Origin: Desulfatitalea sp. BRH_c12
GTDB taxonomy: Bacteria; Desulfobacterota; Desulfobacteria; Desulfobacterales; Desulfosarcinaceae
Assembly (NCBI GenBank): GCA_000961655.1
Contig: LADR01000050.1
Span: 1-40,104, forward strand
Direction: 5' to 3'
DNA: 40,104 nucleotides
Shown: one piece after another, positions 39,983 to 40,104 of the stretch
How positions within the stretch are numbered: the first letter of the stretch is position 1
How the letters are laid out: each line of letters begins with the position of its first letter
Notes under the pieces: generated by a model
The model's input: the letters and a program-made list of their open reading frames with translations, nothing else
What the model was told of the DNA's origin: nothing
The model's database searches: none
Position numbers and translations under genes: made by a program

Positions 39983-39986
39983 CAGC

Positions 39987-40104
39987 CTGCTTCTCACCTG
40001 GCGGACCTTACGCGAACCCTTTTCACCGTGTTATCGCAGGGGGTCCCACCTGTAGGGGCGACCGGCGGTCGCCCGGTGCGGGAGCAAAGACACCATTGCC
40101 GGCA
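39987..40104 (+). repeat. 116/118-bp direct repeat, right copy (cut by window end)
   Basis: Near-identical to 39275-39390, with two extra bases (GGGGGTCCC for GGGGTCC). It starts immediately after the right end of unit 2 and continues to the window edge, so the repeat array extends further right. Confidence 0.95.

Larger units (their letters stand above)
39518..39986 (+). repeat. 240-bp unit repeated twice in tandem
   Basis: Unit 1 (39518-39757) and unit 2 (39758-39986, missing the last about 10 bp) begin CGTGACCATCAAG and are nearly identical, with scattered substitutions and one 1-bp deletion in unit 2 (CCCAAGCG versus CCCAGCG). Each unit contains one family-1 element. A minus-strand ORF stays open through both units only because 240 is a multiple of three. 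Confidence 0.95.

Noticed and set aside
39275-40104. Possible CRISPR array
   Set aside because: Repeat units are 116 and 240 bp with no short regularly spaced repeats and no unique spacers; no cas genes in the window.

Overview
The window looks like chromosome from a Gram-negative sulfate-reducer-type bacterium of the Desulfobacterota (Desulfobacterales, Desulfosarcina-like). This is inferred from a DUF6178-type protein otherwise typical of that group, a GTP-type PEP carboxykinase, an acidic protein with a PopZ-like tail, an outer-membrane lipoprotein and RND/MacAB pumps, and a G+C-rich core with long antisense shadow ORFs. No rRNA, CRISPR array, phage structural gene or transposase was found.

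Layout. 1-2816 is a visibly A+T-richer accessory block: the tail of an unknown gene, an ImmA/IrrE-like zinc peptidase, two very small genes with strong ribosome-binding sites, and a HEPN-like protein. It ends exactly at the 3' end of a tRNA-Phe gene, the classic place for an integrated island. 2817-10068 holds housekeeping genes (tRNA-Phe, rsmE, valS, nadC), an acidic repeat protein with a PopZ-like C-terminus, and a rhomboid protease fused to a DnaJ C-terminal client-binding domain. 10271-19779 is an efflux locus: RND adaptor and pump, one outer-membrane lipoprotein, then a MacA-like adaptor with separate ABC ATPase and permease. 19868-23098 (minus) carries a DUF6178 protein and an AmpG-like transporter. 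23726-25724 is a tyrosine-kinase-like ATPase plus an ExeA-type ATPase, a pair normally seen with exopolysaccharide export. 25759-28019 (minus) is an eIF-2B-like protein and a frameshifted ArsB/NhaD-type transporter. 28317-31174 holds a small membrane protein and a two-component system. 31258-35811 holds pckG, rdgB, coaE and an HD-GYP protein. 35881-39098 (minus) is a pantothenate cluster: DUF2520 protein, panB, panC, panD. From 39275 to the window end there are only nested repeats.

How things fit together. NadC makes the NAD precursor; PanB/C/D with CoaE supply pantothenate and CoA, and the DUF2520 protein is positioned to be the missing ketopantoate reductase. The RND pump and the MacAB-like transporter appear to share the single outer-membrane factor lying between them. 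The most interesting items are the rhomboid-DnaJ fusion, the DUF2520 gene in the pan operon, the PopZ-like acidic repeat protein, and two families of short palindrome-ended MITE/REP-like elements, one of which has an additional diverged inverted copy 11 kb away.

All calls rest on reading the sequence and recalled family features; no database search or structure prediction was run.
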